DNA of 5,374 nucleotides, from contig CALKYL010000310.1 in the NCBI GenBank assembly GCA_938003515.1, positions 1 through 5,374 on the forward strand, written 5' to 3'. Origin of the DNA: an uncultured bacterium (GTDB lineage Bacteria; Planctomycetota; UBA1135; UBA2386). The position numbers were made by a program, and so were the translations under genes. This document shows positions 5,035 to 5,374 of this stretch, one piece after another. The notes under the pieces are model-generated. The model had not been told where the DNA came from, searched no databases, and saw only the letters and a list, made by a program, of their open reading frames with translations. Within the stretch, counting starts at the first letter, position 1. Every line of letters begins with the position of its first letter.

Positions 5035-5374
5035 TCACCGCGGCCGGAATCCGCGATCGCTGCGCGGCACCGGCAGCAGCGCGTGCCAGCTCGCGCGCGA
5101 CGGCTCGAGGTGGCGTGAGAGCGCCGCCGCCGCCGCTTCGGCGTCGACCGCCTCGATCGCGGCGACGTCGATGCCATGGTGCTGACGGAGCAGCAGCACC
5201 ATCAGCCGGCCGGGCAGCATCGCCGGCTCCCGCGCCCAGGAGGCCGCCTCCCCGGGGCCCGGCAGCGACAGCTCGGCGGCGAGCCCGCGGCGCGCGGCGA
5301 CCAGCTCCGGTTCGCTCGGCGGCGTCGCGCGCAGGTCGTCGAGCAGCCCGCGCAGTTCGGCGGCGGTCGCCTCG
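5035..5374 (-). CDS. C-terminal part of an unrecognised protein, cut by the window edge
   Basis: The frame is open from the right edge for 112 residues to a TGA at 5035-5037, with almost all codons ending in G or C, which strongly suggests real coding. The visible part is Ala/Leu-rich and probably helical, with EATAAELRGLLDDLRA at the edge, a hydrophobic stretch GRLMVLLLRQHHGIDVAAIE in the middle, and an Arg-rich end. I do not recognise the family. It does not look like an MglB/Roadblock domain, the usual partner of MglA, though only the C-terminus is seen. Its stop lies 62 bases before the chosen start of the GTPase-kinase gene and overlaps by four bases (GTGA) an alternative GTG start of that gene, so the two are very likely co-transcribed. 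An ATG at 5220 is internal and not taken as the start. Confidence 0.75.
   Translation of the reverse strand, partial: EATAAELRGLLDDLRATPPSEPELVAARRGLAAELSLPGPGEAASWAREPAMLPGRLMVLLLRQHHGIDVAAIEAVDAEAAAAALSRHLEPSRASWHALLPVPRSDRGFRPR

Noticed and set aside
4973..5038. GTG at 5038 as the start of the GTPase-kinase gene
   Set aside because: MglA proteins begin directly at the MxFIN motif, and the added 22 residues are Pro/Arg-rich without a ribosome site. It is kept only as an alternative.
2846..5185. A 779-codon open frame on the plus strand
   Set aside because: It runs antisense to the GTPase-kinase gene and through tRNA-Lys. Its Leu/Arg/Val/Asp-rich composition is the mirror of G/C-biased codons on the other strand, and it shows no domain motif.

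Overview
The window is very GC-rich bacterial DNA with strong G/C preference at third codon positions. I infer a member of the Planctomycetota, probably one of its less-studied lineages. Two things suggest this: a secreted beta-rich protein of a type I associate with those genomes (GAPGC and ANAFGLVTS motifs), and an ECF sigma factor with the planctomycete-like signature DLAQSVCREVL. No search could be run, so the assignment rests on motif recall.

Layout, left to right. Positions 1-168 are an unresolved edge with small hairpins. Positions 169-1230 (minus) encode an exported protein with a signal peptide. Its start codon overlaps that of a divergent small gene (1229-1687, plus), which looks like a degenerate receiver-like domain. 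Positions 1688-1943 are intergenic between convergent genes. They hold a hairpin and a pair of 22-bp imperfect inverted repeats about 160 bp across, in noticeably less GC-rich DNA. Positions 1944-2567 (minus) encode a sigma-70 family ECF factor. Two divergent tRNA genes follow, tRNA-His(GTG) on minus and tRNA-Lys(CTT) on plus. Both have an encoded CCA end, and candidate promoters lie in the 136 bp between them. A GC-rich hairpin follows tRNA-Lys.

The right half (3155-4972, minus) holds the most interesting gene. It encodes one 605-residue soluble protein in which a complete MglA-type Ras-like GTPase is joined, through a long acidic linker and a probable coiled coil, to a complete histidine kinase core. 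The GTPase matches MglA residue for residue in numbering, but the intrinsic arginine finger (Arg53 in MglA) is Ser here. The kinase has an H-box (His375) and intact N, G1 and G2 boxes. This predicts a GTP-switch-controlled phosphorelay protein, joining the MglA polarity-switch module to two-component signalling in one chain. Upstream (5035-5374, minus) is the C-terminal part of an unrecognised protein, very probably in the same operon; its stop overlaps a possible alternative GTG start of the fusion gene.

The other genes are not visibly linked to the fusion. The sigma factor and exported protein look like independent transcription units.
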